Positions 13,101-23,315 of a stretch of DNA of 64,000 nucleotides are shown here, in pieces (the stretch's first letter is position 1; the number at the start of each line of letters is the position of its first letter). The translations under genes were made by a program, and so were the position numbers. This DNA is from Seminavis robusta (taxonomy: Eukaryota > Bacillariophyta > Bacillariophyceae > Naviculales > Naviculaceae). The stretch is taken from positions 1-64,000 of the forward strand of contig CAICTM010000214.1 of assembly GCA_903772945.1 (NCBI GenBank), in the 5' to 3' direction. The notes beneath the pieces are model-generated. The model saw nothing but the letters and a program-made list of their open reading frames with translations, was not told the origin of the DNA and did no database searches.

Positions 13101-16100
13101 ACTTACTTTTTCGTGTCTTCAATGTGGTCCTCGATACGCAATTCCTTCGCATCTGGATCGTGTGGATAGTACGAGTAGAACTGAGAATGCATAAACTGGA
13201 GAAAGATGGGAACAATCTTCCTCGAGTTCTTCGCCACAACCTCGGATGCATTCTCCAAAACGCTCCAAACATGCTGAAGGACAGTAGCCTCGTCAGTTGG
13301 GAGGTGTTGTGATGTTTCGTTGCCAAACAGGGATGCATTCTCTCCGTTTGATTCGTCCCAGGTAGCACAGAGCGTTTGGTGACAAGAAGGGTCAAATCGT
13401 TTCAACCGAGTGTCCCCGTCAGAGTCGCTAATAGCCAGAGATTGTGGATTGGGAAATGTGTTCATGAGAATGTCGAGTTTCTCTTTCAGGGGAGACCACG
13501 AGGAAAACTCCTGGCCATTGGCAAGGGAAACGTAGGCAGAGACAGCAGCAGGCCAAATTGGAGAGAATTTGATGTAAAGAAGTCCCAACATGTGGTTTGC
13601 GGCCGCTTCGGCGTAGACCACCGGAAGCTTTGCGCTTCTCCCCAGGATTTCAATTCTGGATATCAAAGACAAGAGCGGTCGCTCATTCTCGAATGCAACT
13701 GTCGACGATTCAATTGACAGGAGCGTGTCAAGGATATCGCAGAGGCCGGAACGGACCGCACCTCTCGTCGAAGTTCCCTCTTGTGGAACAAACTCACTGG
13801 GTTCCTCGTCCAAGTCATCGGTCAAATCCAGGTCGGCGTGATCTGTGACGAAGGGCTTCTTTGGAAAGCTGGCGAGGATCTGCAGTGAGTAGAGTCGACG
13901 AAAGTGGCTCGAGCTGCTGAGGTTGGGCACAAGAGCGTCGAAAACCTTCTCTCTGTCGCCAAGAACGACTTGGAACATCTGCATTGCCTGAACGTAGGCG
14001 GCTACGGCTTTGAGAGTCCACAGTGAAGTTGATTGTGAATGGAGAAACCTTTCGGATGCCTCTTGAGCGTTACGAAGGGTCTTTTGGATACTCTTGGTCG
14101 TTGTTGTATGCTGTGTGTGAAACTCTATCGACAACCTGGCCAGACTTTCCAGCGCCAAGGCCGCCACAATGACACGTCCTTGTGCTTCTTCCGACTGCTG
14201 GTCGAGGCCTTTTTCACATCTAGTAAAGACTTTCAGCAACCACTTGGAGACCTTGTCAAATGTATCCTTGAGGTGTTTTGCATTTTGTTCCTCCTCTTGT
14301 TTGACTCCCGTCAACGCAACAAAGGAGACGCATCGAGCAGCTACTCCCAGGCGACTCCATTCGCTACCATGCACATCCAGCAAACATGCCTCGAGTAGTG
14401 TTTGTTTCGTGTCGTGTGATATTTGACACTGTGTGGCAACTTGAAACGAAAAGAGCGTGTCTTCCGCCTGGTTGCTGTTGGTGGACACACTCTCATCATT
14501 ATCGCTTTCTCCACCATCGATGGATGTTGTTACTGGCGAGCTTGTGGCCGCCGCCACGATCATGGACAGGCACAAGTCGCGATCCGTACAATGTGCCGCT
14601 GCAGCCGTTAGAATGGAGGTTGCCACAATCCCCATTGCCGCCTTGGACGGTAAAAAGGGCATTAAATCCTGGGCCAAAACAAGAGCCGGGTGATTATTGT
14701 TGTCTTCATTCGTCGTAATCTCTGTCTTGACCAGACTTTCAATATGAGGTCTCATCTTTTTTGCAAAGTGAGCATCCGTGGGAATGGTTTTCCAGGTAGA
14801 TGACACGAGACTGAGCACGATGGATTGCAGCGACAATGGCATCTCTGCAAAGACTGGCACCAGTGCATCCATGACCCTGAGGACAATCTTTACGATTTCT
14901 CCTCTCGTATTGAATATTTTGCCTTGATCCTGCCATTGTTGTTGTTTTTCCAGTAAGAATCCATCTCGAAGGAGAATGATTTGGAGTAAAAGTCGAATCA
15001 TGTGTTCTTTTGGAGCAAAGTTGTCTTTGCTGTTGTTGTTGTTGTCACTCTGTTTGAGCACTCGCTGTGTGGAATCAATGATATCCTGAAGAATCGCATC
15101 TCCAAAGAATGGTCGCTGCAGATGGCTCCCCATCTTGTCTAGAAATGCCGCCGTGACGGAATGAGCGAGTTCCAAACTGTTGGTGTTGCTTTTGTTGGCG
15201 TCATTGGCCGACAGAACCCCTAGTAATACTCGCAACGCTACTTTTCCCTTGGAATGTCCCTGTCCTGCAACACCCCTTGCCACTTCAAAGAACAAGTGGG
15301 AGATTCCATCAATGGCGTTGGTTTGTAGCTTGACGACAGCAGTGGTAGCTGTAGCTGTAGCAGTGGTGGAAGTGTTGTTTGCCTGAGTGGACATGAATGC
15401 TTTGATGACTCGCCGAAGATGCTTCTTGCGTGCCGAGTCCTGTTTCAACTTTCGAATGAGAGGAGCAAATGTCTCTGCGGCCAATCGTCTAACAATATCT
15501 CTTCGATGTGCCAATGTGGATCCATAGTATTGTCGCAATAGTTCCAGGCAAGGTTCTTCTTGTTTTTTGTCGTTTTTACTACTAGTAGTTGTTTCCGTGA
15601 GAATAGCTTCGGCATCGTACCTGAAAATATAGGATATGCATCTGAATGAAGCTTCAATGATGGAAACATCGACGGGCATGATTTGTTTGCTGTTTTGGGT
15701 GGGTTCAACGTCATTGCTGTTGTTTGAGGAGGTGGTGGTTGTGGTTGGTTGATTGAGTATATCATTGACAATTCTTGGAATGATGAGTGTGTGCAGAAAC
15801 GGATGAATTTCATGTCTGAGGTCCTTGGCTAGAACAGCTAGTAGATGAAGGACATCTGTAGTGGCATGATTGACAATGAATCGTTCCTTCTTTTTCTTGT
15901 CATTGTTGTGAGTACTAGTAGTGTGTGACTGTTGATGTGGTTCACTTGGGTGTGACATGACGTATGCCAAGAGAAGGTTGACAATGGCGGCGGCATGATG
16001 AAGGACTTCGGGCAAGGACCTTGCCAAGGGCCAAACTTGATGATACAGATTTCGGAATATTTCGGACGGATTTCTAGCATACGCCAGATCGAGTTCTTCG

Positions 16101-16351
16101 GAAAAGGTGGCTTCTGTCACATCCTCCTCTTCTGGCTTGTTGTCCAGTTTTTGCTTCTTTTGTTTGGATTCTTCTCGATGCGTGTGATGGACTCGTTCTT
16201 CTCGACTGGCCGCACTGGTGACTCCAATGCGCCGTTTGTAGGAACGATAGACATCGGCCGATGCGCGCTTGGAACGTTGCTTCGACGATGTAAACTTGAG
16301 ACGTTTCCTAGAACGAGAATCCGTATTCACCGACTTGACTTGGTGGTCCAT
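7173..16351 (-). CDS. UTP20: UTP20-like U3 snoRNP / small-subunit processome protein
   Basis: Three exons (16351-13107, 13022-8714, 8624-7173) join in phase across introns of 84 and 89 nt to about 3001 residues, slightly longer than human UTP20 (about 2785). The N-terminal region (VLHLLAVLAKDLR, RRLAAETFAPLIRKL) and the C-terminal NYLLNYPLGEDR block match the helical-repeat UTP20/DRIM family. The third exon begins with CAC at 8624, because the join gives PLRQHCAGIVVNYLLNYPLG, which aligns with the human protein. UTP20 is a HEAT-type scaffold needed for 18S rRNA processing in the nucleolus. The C-terminus ends in Lys/Arg-rich clusters typical of nucleolar localisation. The first exon carries long Asn/Thr-rich stretches (residues about 150-330) not expected in animals or yeast. 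It is divergent from the MBD gene, with 529 bp between the two starts. Confidence 0.92.
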
Positions 16352-16880
16352 CTCAACTAATAGTATTGTCTATAGTATAGTGCAACGGTAGAAAGAAAGG
16401 ACAAGCAACTCCAATGCAATGCAGTTGGCAACTCCAATGGCCAACTCCAAATTGTGAAGGGGCAAACATTTGAAAGGAAAATGCGAGGAGAAAGAGAGCA
16501 CTGGTTGTGGTTGAGTCACGAACATCAAAAGCCCAGTTAACTACTAGGGACTAAATGCAAAGATACAAAGAGCGCGGCACAGCAAAACCTGTTGCTGCGT
16601 CACTCTTGGCTTCTTGTCATTACTTTTGTCGACAAAGCTGAAGCTAGCTAGCTAGCAAGGAGTTGGACCTGAAGGAATCCTTACTCTGATACTATCATAT
16701 TGGCTAGCCAGATTGTATCACACTACACTAGCTAGTACGGCACCGTAGCCGAAGAGATCGCAAGAGAGTAGCTATTGATCCAACTGTAATATCAATCGTC
16801 CATTCTACCCGTGTGCGTCATCGTCATTGGGCAACAACAGAGTCGAGTCGAGTTCCGCAGTTCTACCATAGCTAGCAAGG
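16352..16880. promoter_or_regulatory. Divergent intergenic region between UTP20 and the MBD gene
   Basis: This 529-bp gap separates two start codons pointing away from each other and so should carry both promoters. It includes GCTAGCTAGCTAGC near 16645-16660 and another CTAGCTAG word near 16730. I see no recognisable core promoter element. Confidence 0.45.
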
Positions 16881-17903
16881 ATGTCAGACTTAATGGCAGA
16901 ATCAGGGGATGCTACTACCGGTATTACTAGTACGATCACTACCAACAACAACAGCAATGTGGAGCAGAAAGACGAAACCCAAGCTACCACAGAGAAAAAG
17001 ACTAATCTAGAATCGACGGTAGAACAAGAGCCAGCAGTGGAAGACAGGGTAAATGTGGCAGAAACGGCTGTCACTCCTCCCCGCACCAACGAGAATCTGA
17101 TTACTATCAATGCAGAAAAACCCATGGGCACGGATGATATTGTGCTAGTACCGATCAATCCGCGTCTCAGTGCTCCTGCTATTGCTACTCAAGGAACTAG
17201 AACTCATGATCATATTGACAGACGAAGGAGACTATTTGCGGCAAAGACTTTTCTCATGGAACACTCGGAAAATCAAAGACGAAAAAAGAGAGGTACGTGA
17301 CATACACACATCAACTAGTGATTATTCATTTGTTGATACATTCTAACCATTCTATCTGTCTATTATGTAGTTGCCTACAAGTCCATTTCCACCAAGGGAA
17401 GTTCCATTGTCGATAAGGTAGCTTGGGAAGATCTATTCAAATCACCACAGAAAAAAATTAGACCGGCCAAACACAACACCAAAGCCATACAGCAGCAACA
17501 GCAACAACAATCATCAACCAGCAGAAGCAACCGAAGCAACCATAACAAACCCAGTGCGACAGCCAGGCGCGGGGGTCGTAAACAACAACCACAACAACAA
17601 CAACCCGCCTACAGTGTTAGCAGCATGGTCGACAGCAAAAATCTACCCCTCCCCAAACCGGAAGAAGTATATCGAGGACCACCCAGTGAAGTTCTGGAAG
17701 GAGGATGGCCACCCGGATGGATCAAGACGGAAGTCAAACGAAGAAACGGAACCAGTTCTGGACACAGAGATCGATACTGGTACAGTCCCGGTGGAAAAAA
17801 GTTTAGATCCATGGTAGAAATCAAAAAATTCATGGTTGCATTGACCATCGAGTCGGGGGATGAAGAGGCGGCATGGAAAATATTCAAATCCATTCAGTTG
17901 TAA
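16881..17903 (+). CDS. Methyl-CpG-binding-domain (MBD)-like protein
   Basis: Two exons (16881-17292 and 17371-17903) join in phase 1 across a 78-nt GT-AG intron to give about 314 residues. The first 140 residues are Thr/Asn/Glu-rich and disordered in appearance. Exon 2 opens with a Gln/Asn-rich linker and then carries, at about residues 247-295, a domain with GGWPPGW, a basic strand, YWYSPGGKKFRS and a VEIKKFM helix. This order and the invariant GW, YSPxGKKFRS and helix residues are the MBD fold of MeCP2/MBD1-4 proteins, which reads methylated CpG or plain DNA. The Arg and Tyr positions that contact methyl-CpG cannot be confirmed without a structural alignment. Nuclear localisation and a role in chromatin or DNA repair are inferences. 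A long hydrophobic minus-strand frame over exon 1 is a shadow of its Thr-rich codons. Confidence 0.8.
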
Positions 17904-18483
17904 TACAATACAATGCCGCAATATATGCATGCATGCATGGATCCACATCCCGTATTCAATGGAGTGGATGTGAATGGAAGTGAATTGGAATTGGAATGAC
18001 TGCAAATTGGTGAGGAATATGAATCAAAAAAGAGCTCATCCTGAGAGGCATACCGCTATGGGTGCTCACTTTTCCAATCCACACACACAATACATTCAAC
18101 AAGGATCGACGACTATACTGATATCCATCATTAGCAATGACCACAGTAACCAGCTATATAGTATTATGCAATTTGGGAAACTTTTGTTGCTCGTTCATGC
18201 AGACTTCGGAAATACAGCACCGGTAGTTAAGCTAGCACTGCCCTGCTGCAATGAGCTGCACTCTGCATTAGAGATCGCCCGCTAGCACTAGCTAGCTAGC
18301 TAAGAGCAGTCAACGTGATCAGCAGGTGGGTTTTCTTTTGCTCAGCATCGCTGTTGACTGCTCTCACCAAAGAGATTCGTTTCAGTCACGAATATCTTGC
18401 ATTCGGGAATAATTCGCTGAACGAATTCTTTCTCAGTTTCAAAGTTCTCCCAAACCATTGTCCAACAGCAATGAAGATCCAAC
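17904..18483. other. Intergenic region with CTAG runs
   Basis: No gene is supported. The stretch has a run of ATGCATGC words near 17920-17940, a CTAGCTAGCTAGCTAA run near 18287-18303, and a perfect inverted repeat listed separately. The promoter of the hydrolase gene at 18484 must lie here. Confidence 0.45.
18303..18364. repeat. Perfect 12-bp inverted repeat
   Basis: AGAGCAGTCAAC at 18303-18314 is matched by its exact reverse complement at 18353-18364, with a 38-nt spacer. It starts about 180 bp upstream of the amidohydrolase start codon, probably in promoter or 5' untranslated sequence. It could be a protein-binding site, an RNA hairpin, or the ends of a small insertion. Confidence 0.6.
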
Positions 18484-19273
18484 ATGACGACCAAGGTAAA
18501 GCTTGAAATGGAACCCAAAAGCGGCGAGGTTGACCCGTCTAGATCAGCTCTACTGATCATTGATATGCAGGTAAGCTAAATGCGAAGAGGCGCTGAATCA
18601 ATCGAATAAGATAGTGTTTCGATCCATTCCTCATCTCCCTCCATGCTTCTTGTCTCTCTGTCGTCGTTGCCATCTCTATTAGAGAGACTTTTTGGAGCCA
18701 AAGGGCTTTGGAGAATCTCTGGGAAATGATGTAACCAAACTCCAACGGGCCATTGAGCCTTGTCAGAGAGCCTTGAAGGCAGCTAGAGATAAGAAAATGC
18801 TCGTCATTCATACTCGAGAAGGGCATCGACCTGACATGACGGATGTACATCCCTACAAACTAAACAAACGAGGAGCTTGTCCACCAGTCATTGGACAACC
18901 AGGTCCAAATGGACGCATCTTGATTCGGGGAGAGCCAGGACATGATATTATTCCACAACTCTATCCAGCTGCATCAGAACCCATTATTGACAAGCCAGGA
19001 AAGGGTTCCTTTTACGCAACCGATTTGGAGGCCATACTGCAAGCACAATCCATTGAAACCATTTTTGTCTGTGGAGTCACAACAGAAGTTTGTGTCCATA
19101 CCACCATTCGAGAAGGAAATGATCGTGGGTATCATTGCATTGCTCTCTCGGATGCGTGTGCTTCCTACTTTGATGAATTCCATACTGTGGCTTTGAAAAT
19201 GATATCTGCACAGGGAGGCATCTTTGGAAGTGTATCATCAGTTGATCAATTCGTGAAATCCTTGAACAGCTAG
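18484..19273 (+). CDS. Isochorismatase-fold cysteine amidohydrolase, biuret-hydrolase-like
   Basis: Two exons (18484-18570, 18683-19273) join in phase 0 to 225 residues, the normal size for the family. The triad is visible: Asp27 in LLIIDMQRDF, Lys136 in DKPGKGSF and Cys166 in GVTTEVCVHTT, followed by the usual non-prolyl cis-peptide region. The segments HTREGHRPD, GRILIRGEPGHDIIP and MISAQGGIFGSVS resemble bacterial biuret hydrolase (BiuH) and triuret hydrolase more than nicotinamidase or isochorismatase. Those enzymes cleave biuret to allophanate and ammonia, so the protein could serve nitrogen salvage from urea-related compounds. A related ureidoacrylate hydrolase role cannot be excluded. 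There is no targeting peptide, so it is probably cytosolic. The upstream ATG at 18471 is out of frame. The bacterial likeness suggests transfer, but the intron shows it is domesticated. Confidence 0.82.
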
Positions 19274-19639
19274 CTAGCTAGCAGGAAAATTTCTGGTTCT
19301 TTCCCGACGATTAGTGGATGCTGTTTTTGGGACGATCAATCAGATGATACGGACAACTGGTGTCCAAAGGGGCAATGTATGGAAAGATTCTGTCATGCTC
19401 CCTTGGATCGAAGAGCCGTTCTCTAATGAACGATTATAGCTTGTTGGCACAGCCTATGGCCTTCAACATGGTTGCAAACGGCAGGTCAGTCAGATCGTTT
19501 GGTGATCTTTCTGCCATAAGGTTTGCGTAGTGGGTACCGGTAGCAGGTAGTACATCGTAGTTGAAAAGTCCAGTGCACAGCGATGGTAATATTTTTTTCC
19601 AACGGAAGGAGCATTAGTACTGTCGAAAAGTAGCAAAGA
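19274..19639. other. Intergenic region, no gene seen
   Basis: The region begins with CTAGCTAGCTAGC immediately after the hydrolase stop codon. No open frame with recognisable content is present before the minisatellite that follows. Confidence 0.4.
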
Positions 19640-20420
19640 GAGTTTTGGGTGACACTTGCTCTGCCAAGTCAGGAGCCAGCAAGGACCCAGGGCTATCTGG
19701 CCCAACACATGATACAGTACTACCAGACCCCACTGAAGGACCAAATCTTGCCCATGCGTCTGGTCCATCTCATTAGGCCCCACTTGTTCCCGAACCTGAA
19801 TCAACACCAGGCCCGCTCCTGGACAAAAGATGCCCTCGACTCCAGATTCCATGACAGGACCCACTCCAAGCCCAACATCAGGTCCATCGTGAGGCCTCGT
19901 GCCAAATGCCCCACTTCTGGACCACATCCAGGCCCCACGAGCAGCGCCACTCCCTCGTGGTCCAACTCCAGGTCTCACACCAGGCCCCACCCCAATCCCA
20001 ACATCAGGTCCATCGTGAGGCGCCATGCCTGAGCCAACAGCCCACTCCCACTCCTGGACCAACACCTGGCCCCATTGCAGGATCCGCTCAAAGATTGACT
20101 CCTGGCCTCACTCCTATTAGCCCCGCTCCCATTCTCCAGGACCAGCAGCCAGCAGGCCCCACTCCCTGTGGACACACACCATATAAAACTGCAGGCTAAA
20201 ACACCCCTGGCCCTATCCCTGCCCCCCACTGCAGTCCCCACTCCCAGAACTAATGCAGTCCCCACTCCCAGACCTATTTCCGGTCAGAGATCAGGCCCGC
20301 CTCTGGACCAACACCATACCCCGCTCCGGGTCTCACTCCAGGACCACCAAAGGCCCACCACGAGGCCCACCACGCAAACTTCTCAGCTTTCCACCATCTT
20401 ACTCTTCCAGAAGTACTAGT
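19640..20420. repeat. Degenerate C-rich minisatellite (CCAGGCCCCACTCCTGGACC-like units)
   Basis: About 780 bp is made of imperfect, irregularly spaced copies of a C-rich unit whose core is GGCCCCACTCC followed by TGGACC or CAGGTCC. The plus strand is rich in C and poor in G. The same strand asymmetry makes a Gly/Val/Pro-rich minus-strand frame open by chance. Copies have diverged, so the array is old or turns over by slippage. A related array in the opposite orientation lies at 39946-40122. Confidence 0.75.
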
Positions 20421-20929
20421 AGCTAGCCAGATGGGTTATCCCCTCTGACTTCCTCGTCATCATTGGGGTTGTCATAGCGTCACCTCAGTTTTGGGCGGAT
20501 TCCATCTGCCTCACTGGTTCCTGGTTGGACCAAACTTTTGCTTCTAGTAGAAATTCTTGTTGAAATGGAAGGATCCAAGTGGAATGCCCCAATCAGAGAA
20601 ACGGGGACGAAAAAGCATTCCGACGCGGGTCGAGGTCATCAGTGGCCACATACTCAAACGTCAGAAGTGCAACGTGGAATCCTATCCAGCCGATCTTTAT
20701 GGAACTCTCGCCATCAATGGACTTTTTTGGGCGCCGTAGGCCAACCGCCAGCACCAAGTGGAAGCTCCGCGGAGGAACTTTAAGTCGCCTGCGTGGTCGT
20801 CTTGAAAAAAGACAAGCAGCTGGGAAAGACATCCAGGCAAACAAGGCAAGATTCTCCCATCAATTTGCTTCGATAGCATAATTCTAAGAATCGAATCCCA
20901 GAGTTTTATCCCCAAGAAATAAACAAACA
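20421..20929. other. Intergenic region upstream of the START-like gene
   Basis: Three overlapping plus-strand frames (20538-20881) and one minus frame are open here, but none has a recognisable domain. I regard the stretch as non-coding and containing the promoter of the gene at 20930. Confidence 0.4.
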
Positions 20930-22000
20930 ATGCCCAGTAACCGACAACTCCTTGCCGTCTTCCTGGCCCTCCTTGGAACTGATTCCTGCAATGGTTTCAG
21001 CAGTACTCTTTTTCAGCCACAACTCTCGCAACAGGTAACAGCACCGACGATTCAACCTGGAGTGGATATTGAGCTCCCTGATTTTGACGAATTGTTTGTG
21101 AGAGTTCGAGGGACATCTCCGCTGGCGAGAGTCGCCATGCAAGGGGGGCAGCTCAATGGTCAGCGAGGTTTGTCGGCATTGGAGACAACTGTTGGTAAGA
21201 AAACATCAGATTTCCTATGTTGTTAGGCATGAGATTGCTTTCTTACCCAGTTCATTATCTTGTCCTTAACTTAATCTGCAGTCGACGATGACCTGCCATG
21301 GAAGACTGTGGAGAGCAACAAGAATAGACTGGTTCATCAGATCCAAAAGATTGATAACTTTCAAGGTCTCAACGCTCCTCTGCTTCGCTTCCGCTGCAGA
21401 ATGAAGGGTCCTTGTTTGGCCCATGTCTTTGCCAGCTTTCTCACCACCAAGGAATATCGATCCATGTGGGATGAAAGTTTGGCCAATGTCTATGAGAAGT
21501 ACCCTATCGAAGACTTGGATTGTGTCAACATGGCAATGGAATTTGGCAAGTACGGGCAATGTTCCAAGGTGGGCGTTGGGTACTGCACCACCAAGCCTAG
21601 CTTCGGTGTTGATTCTAGGGAACAATTGACCATGTGTGGCATCCAGGACTTCCACGATGGATCTAGCATCATTTGGGGAACCGAAATGGAAGATCACCAC
21701 AATCATCTACTTCCCGAAGACGAAGCTCGTCGAACCAGAGCCAAGTCGCATTTGTTTGCTACCACTATGATTCCGACTGGTCATGATACCTTTGATGTCG
21801 AGTACGTTATTCAATTGGAAATCGGGGGAAAGATTCCCAATTGGTTGACAACACCAATCGTTATCGAGAACGTCAAGAACATGTTTCGTGTGGTGGATGG
21901 GTACTTCAAAGAGGGCGAGGGAGGAGCTCTTGACGAGTACTTGAAGGACAGCTACCTAGAAGCATTGGGTGACAAGTACTCTCTCCTTCTAACACCTTAG
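20930..22000 (+). CDS. START/Bet v1-fold lipid-binding-like protein, probably plastid-targeted
   Basis: Two exons (20930-21194, 21282-22000) join in phase 1 across an 87-nt intron to give about 327 residues. The N-terminus (MPSNRQLLAVFLALLG, then SCNGFSST) is a signal peptide ending at an ASAF-like motif with Phe at the predicted +1 position. That is the usual pattern for import into a secondary plastid. The mature part, about residues 90-320, alternates beta strands and helices with a long C-terminal amphipathic helix. The pattern (SMWDESL near the start, TTMIPTGHDTFDVEYVIQLE, a final VKNMFRVVDGYFKE helix) resembles START-like lipid-binding domains. The fold call is by pattern only. Ligand and function are unknown; a carrier for a plastid lipid or pigment would be a guess. 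Confidence 0.7.
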
Positions 22001-22620
22001 AAGGAAGACGACATCCCACCGTGCATACGAAACTCAAGAAACTAGATTAAACAGCACTTAGCTACTATAAGGACTATTTTTAGAGAATCCATTTGACTAT
22101 TATTCCAGGATGTATTCTGAATCTGCTCTTCGTGCCTCCACGGCGGTGTTGGTTTCAAAACTAGCTTTCAAAACCATCTGTTGCTAACCTTACAAACAAA
22201 TACAGCACTTGGGCAGCTAGCTAGCAGGAGACCAGCTCTAGCTACCGGTACAGTAGGTTGTCACCGGGGCATCGGTGGATCTTCATTGACACTCGGAATG
22301 CTTTTTCAGAGATGAGGGATGTTGAAGAGGTCGAGAAGGAAAGCCAAGTCAAGTTGAAACGAATCTTTGCATTGGATGGTTGAAGGAACCCGGAGATATT
22401 TCTCAGCCGTGGATAAACCAGACGTGGAATGGTGAATGGAGCAAGGGAAATGGGGATTAATTCGCCAGTGTTGCATTTTTTACGGGTTTTGTGGAACCAA
22501 GCCCACGACACCGCTAACCCGTCAAGCAAGATATCAACAAGGAACAATAAGAAGAGGAATCTACGCAAAGGGGACTCAAGGCGCAGAAGACGTCATCAAA
22601 GGGAGATATGAAAGCAATAC
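22001..22620. other. Intergenic region
   Basis: No gene is supported. CTAGCTAGC followed by an ACCGGTACAGTA word occurs near 22217-22256. Frames at 22242-22684 lack recognisable domains. Confidence 0.4.
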
Positions 22621-23202
22621 ATGGACGGACTGTGCGTGTGGAACTCCTTGCTTTTGGGGACCGCTGGCCTGGATGCGGCTGTGAAAGCCCAGGTCTCTTC
22701 GCACATGTCCCTATTGACTTTTCTGAAGAGCGCTGCGAGAAACTTTGAGGAAACGAGAGATGGTGTCGGCGGGGTCCCTCTCTTTCGGCAAAACCCTGTG
22801 AAGTGGAATATGCGCTCTCTGACCCGTAAAGAATATACCGAGGCAAGGCAGGCCGTTCTCGTCCACCCTCTTTTGATAACTCTGACAGCTGCCTTTCAAC
22901 TCGAGATCATTCACAAATTAGAAAATGCAGTGGTAGTGTACGAAGTGCAACATCCTCGGCGGGCAGTGCACCTCGTTTCTAACGAAAGCCACATGGAACA
23001 CGAGAGGAACGTCGACTATCACGGCTACCTCCACGTCGCGAAGTGTGCAGGGGGAAGAAAGTTAATCACTGCGATGGATTGGGATGATGGTGCGTCGCTG
23101 ATCCCTTCGGCTGATTTCACGTGTGGAACATGCGGGCGCAGATTTCCAAACAAGAAGAACTTAGACCGCCATGAGACGCACAAGCACAGGGAGACCAAGT
23201 GA
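22621..23202 (+). CDS. Hypothetical protein with one C-terminal C2H2 zinc finger
   Basis: A single ATG-initiated frame of 193 codons, preceded in frame by a stop at 22609. Residues about 166-188 form a canonical C2H2 finger: FTCGTCGRRFPNKKNLDRH then three residues and His. The rest, including the segment ALQ-like helix around residues 85-110 and the HGYLHVAKCAGG stretch, is not recognised. A lone finger at the end of an otherwise unknown protein could mean an exon of a larger gene or the stump of a decayed one. Upstream, another frame stays open for about 250 nt, which would fit a fragment. No introns or neighbours clarify its role. DNA binding is possible from the finger alone. Confidence 0.4.
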   Translation: MDGLCVWNSLLLGTAGLDAAVKAQVSSHMSLLTFLKSAARNFEETRDGVGGVPLFRQNPVKWNMRSLTRKEYTEARQAVLVHPLLITLTAAFQLEIIHKLENAVVVYEVQHPRRAVHLVSNESHMEHERNVDYHGYLHVAKCAGGRKLITAMDWDDGASLIPSADFTCGTCGRRFPNKKNLDRHETHKHRETK

Positions 23203-23315
23203 TAGCATTTTGAAGCAAACTGGGTGAGCCGACCTGCGGCTTCTATAGATCATATAATTACATGTAGCTGTCTTTCATTACATGTAGCTGTGGCTCTGTG
23301 CAAATTGTTGTCTAT

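Noticed and set aside
16805-17158. Hydrophobic minus-strand frame of 117 codons
   Set aside because: It is the mirror of the Thr/Asn-rich first exon of the MBD gene; Thr codons read as Val/Ser on the other strand.
19490-20065. Collagen-like Gly/Val/Pro minus-strand frame of 191 codons
   Set aside because: It is produced by the C-rich minisatellite and breaks up with unit divergence; a similar frame opens further right for the same reason.
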